A stretch of DNA of 6,528 bases from Acidobacteria bacterium UBA6911. GTDB taxonomy: Bacteria > Acidobacteriota > UBA6911. The position numbers and the translations under genes were made by a program. Of the stretch, positions 6,173 to 6,528 are shown piece by piece; position 1 is the stretch's first letter; every line of letters starts with the position of its first letter. The stretch is taken from positions 1 to 6,528 of the forward strand of contig DKBB01000311.1 in NCBI GenBank assembly GCA_002451015.1, given 5' to 3'. A model generated the notes under the pieces. The model saw nothing but the letters and a program-made list of their open reading frames with translations, had not been told where the DNA came from and searched no databases.

Positions 6173-6528
6173 ATGTTCAAAAGGCAAAGAGAAGGATCGG
6201 TTGTCTGCCCCTACTGCGGCAAGCTTGTGGGCGTCAACGACAAGGAATGCTACAACTGCGGCAAGCGCAATCCGGGCATGTGGGGATTCGCTCCCCTGCT
6301 GCGCCGTTTCGGCTACAACCTGGGCTTCGTCCCGATTGTGATCTGGGGCTGCGCCGGTCTCTTCATCGCCACCCTGCTCTATGATCCCCATAGCATTCGA
6401 TCGGGAGGATTGTCTTTAATTCAGCCCAGTTCCGCCAGCCTTTTTACATTCGGTGCCAGCGGAAGCATTCCCTTCTTCGAGGCCGGCAGATGGTGGACGC
6501 TTCTCAGTGCCGGATGGCTGCATGGGGG
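6173..6528 (+). CDS. Rhomboid-family intramembrane serine protease with N-terminal zinc ribbon (3' part outside window)
   Basis: 118 codons are visible; the reading frame runs off the right edge. The start ATG 6173 has AGAGG (6163-6167) 5 nt upstream. Residues 12-30 form a small zinc ribbon, C12-P-Y-C15-G and C26-Y-N-C29-G-K, before a first membrane helix (about 50-69, LGFVPIVIWGCAGLFIATLL). The final stretch AGRWWTLLSAGWLHGG (104-end) matches the conserved rhomboid segment entering TM2; His117 corresponds to the first conserved histidine of the GlpG HxxxxHxxxN region. The catalytic Ser and His would lie beyond the window, so activity cannot be judged and an inactive homologue is not excluded. 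It is transcribed away from gpsA. Its substrate is unknown. The ribbon-plus-rhomboid arrangement resembles many bacterial rhomboid proteins known only from genomes. Confidence 0.88.
   Translation, partial: MFKRQREGSVVCPYCGKLVGVNDKECYNCGKRNPGMWGFAPLLRRFGYNLGFVPIVIWGCAGLFIATLLYDPHSIRSGGLSLIQPSSASLFTFGASGSIPFFEAGRWWTLLSAGWLHG

Noticed and set aside
6128..6391. Minus-strand open frame of 87 codons
   Set aside because: Antisense to the zinc-ribbon rhomboid gene, which has a good ribosome site and conserved motifs.

Overview
The window comes from a Gram-negative bacterium: it encodes a tripartite efflux system with an outer-membrane channel and a periplasmic lipoprotein adaptor. Gene style, the zinc-ribbon rhomboid protein and the degenerate heptamer repeats between genes look like Desulfobacterota (former Deltaproteobacteria). 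That placement is inference, because there is no rRNA or other strong marker here.

Layout, left to right. Positions 1-4685 hold four genes on the minus strand. Transcription runs from right to left in the order tetR-family regulator (4685-4110), TolC-type outer-membrane channel (4076-2715), membrane-fusion adaptor lipoprotein (2718-1543) and RND inner-membrane pump (1539 to beyond the left edge, N-terminal half only). The three pump genes are packed tightly: 4-nt overlap between channel and adaptor, 3-nt gap between adaptor and pump. A perfect 20-bp palindrome sits on the -10 region of a sigma70-like promoter directly before tetR. A close second copy of its core lies in the 33-nt gap between tetR and the channel gene. 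The simplest reading is a drug- or metabolite-responsive operon in which the TetR protein represses itself and the pump.

Positions 4848-5852 (minus) encode GpsA, the NAD(P)H-dependent glycerol-3-phosphate dehydrogenase of phospholipid synthesis, with its own candidate promoter. The 320-bp divergent intergenic region 5853-6172 holds short heptamer repeat clusters and a perfect 8-bp-stem inverted repeat. From 6173 (plus strand), a rhomboid-family membrane protein with an N-terminal zinc ribbon begins and runs off the right edge.

Three start codons were chosen against the longest open frame: the channel (second ATG, 4076), the adaptor (GTG, 2718) and gpsA (TTG, 5852). Each has a Shine-Dalgarno sequence at proper spacing and yields an N-terminus that fits its family.

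I see no clearly undescribed system. The items most worth a second look are the paired operators with a nearly leaderless tetR transcript, and the heptamer repeat region.
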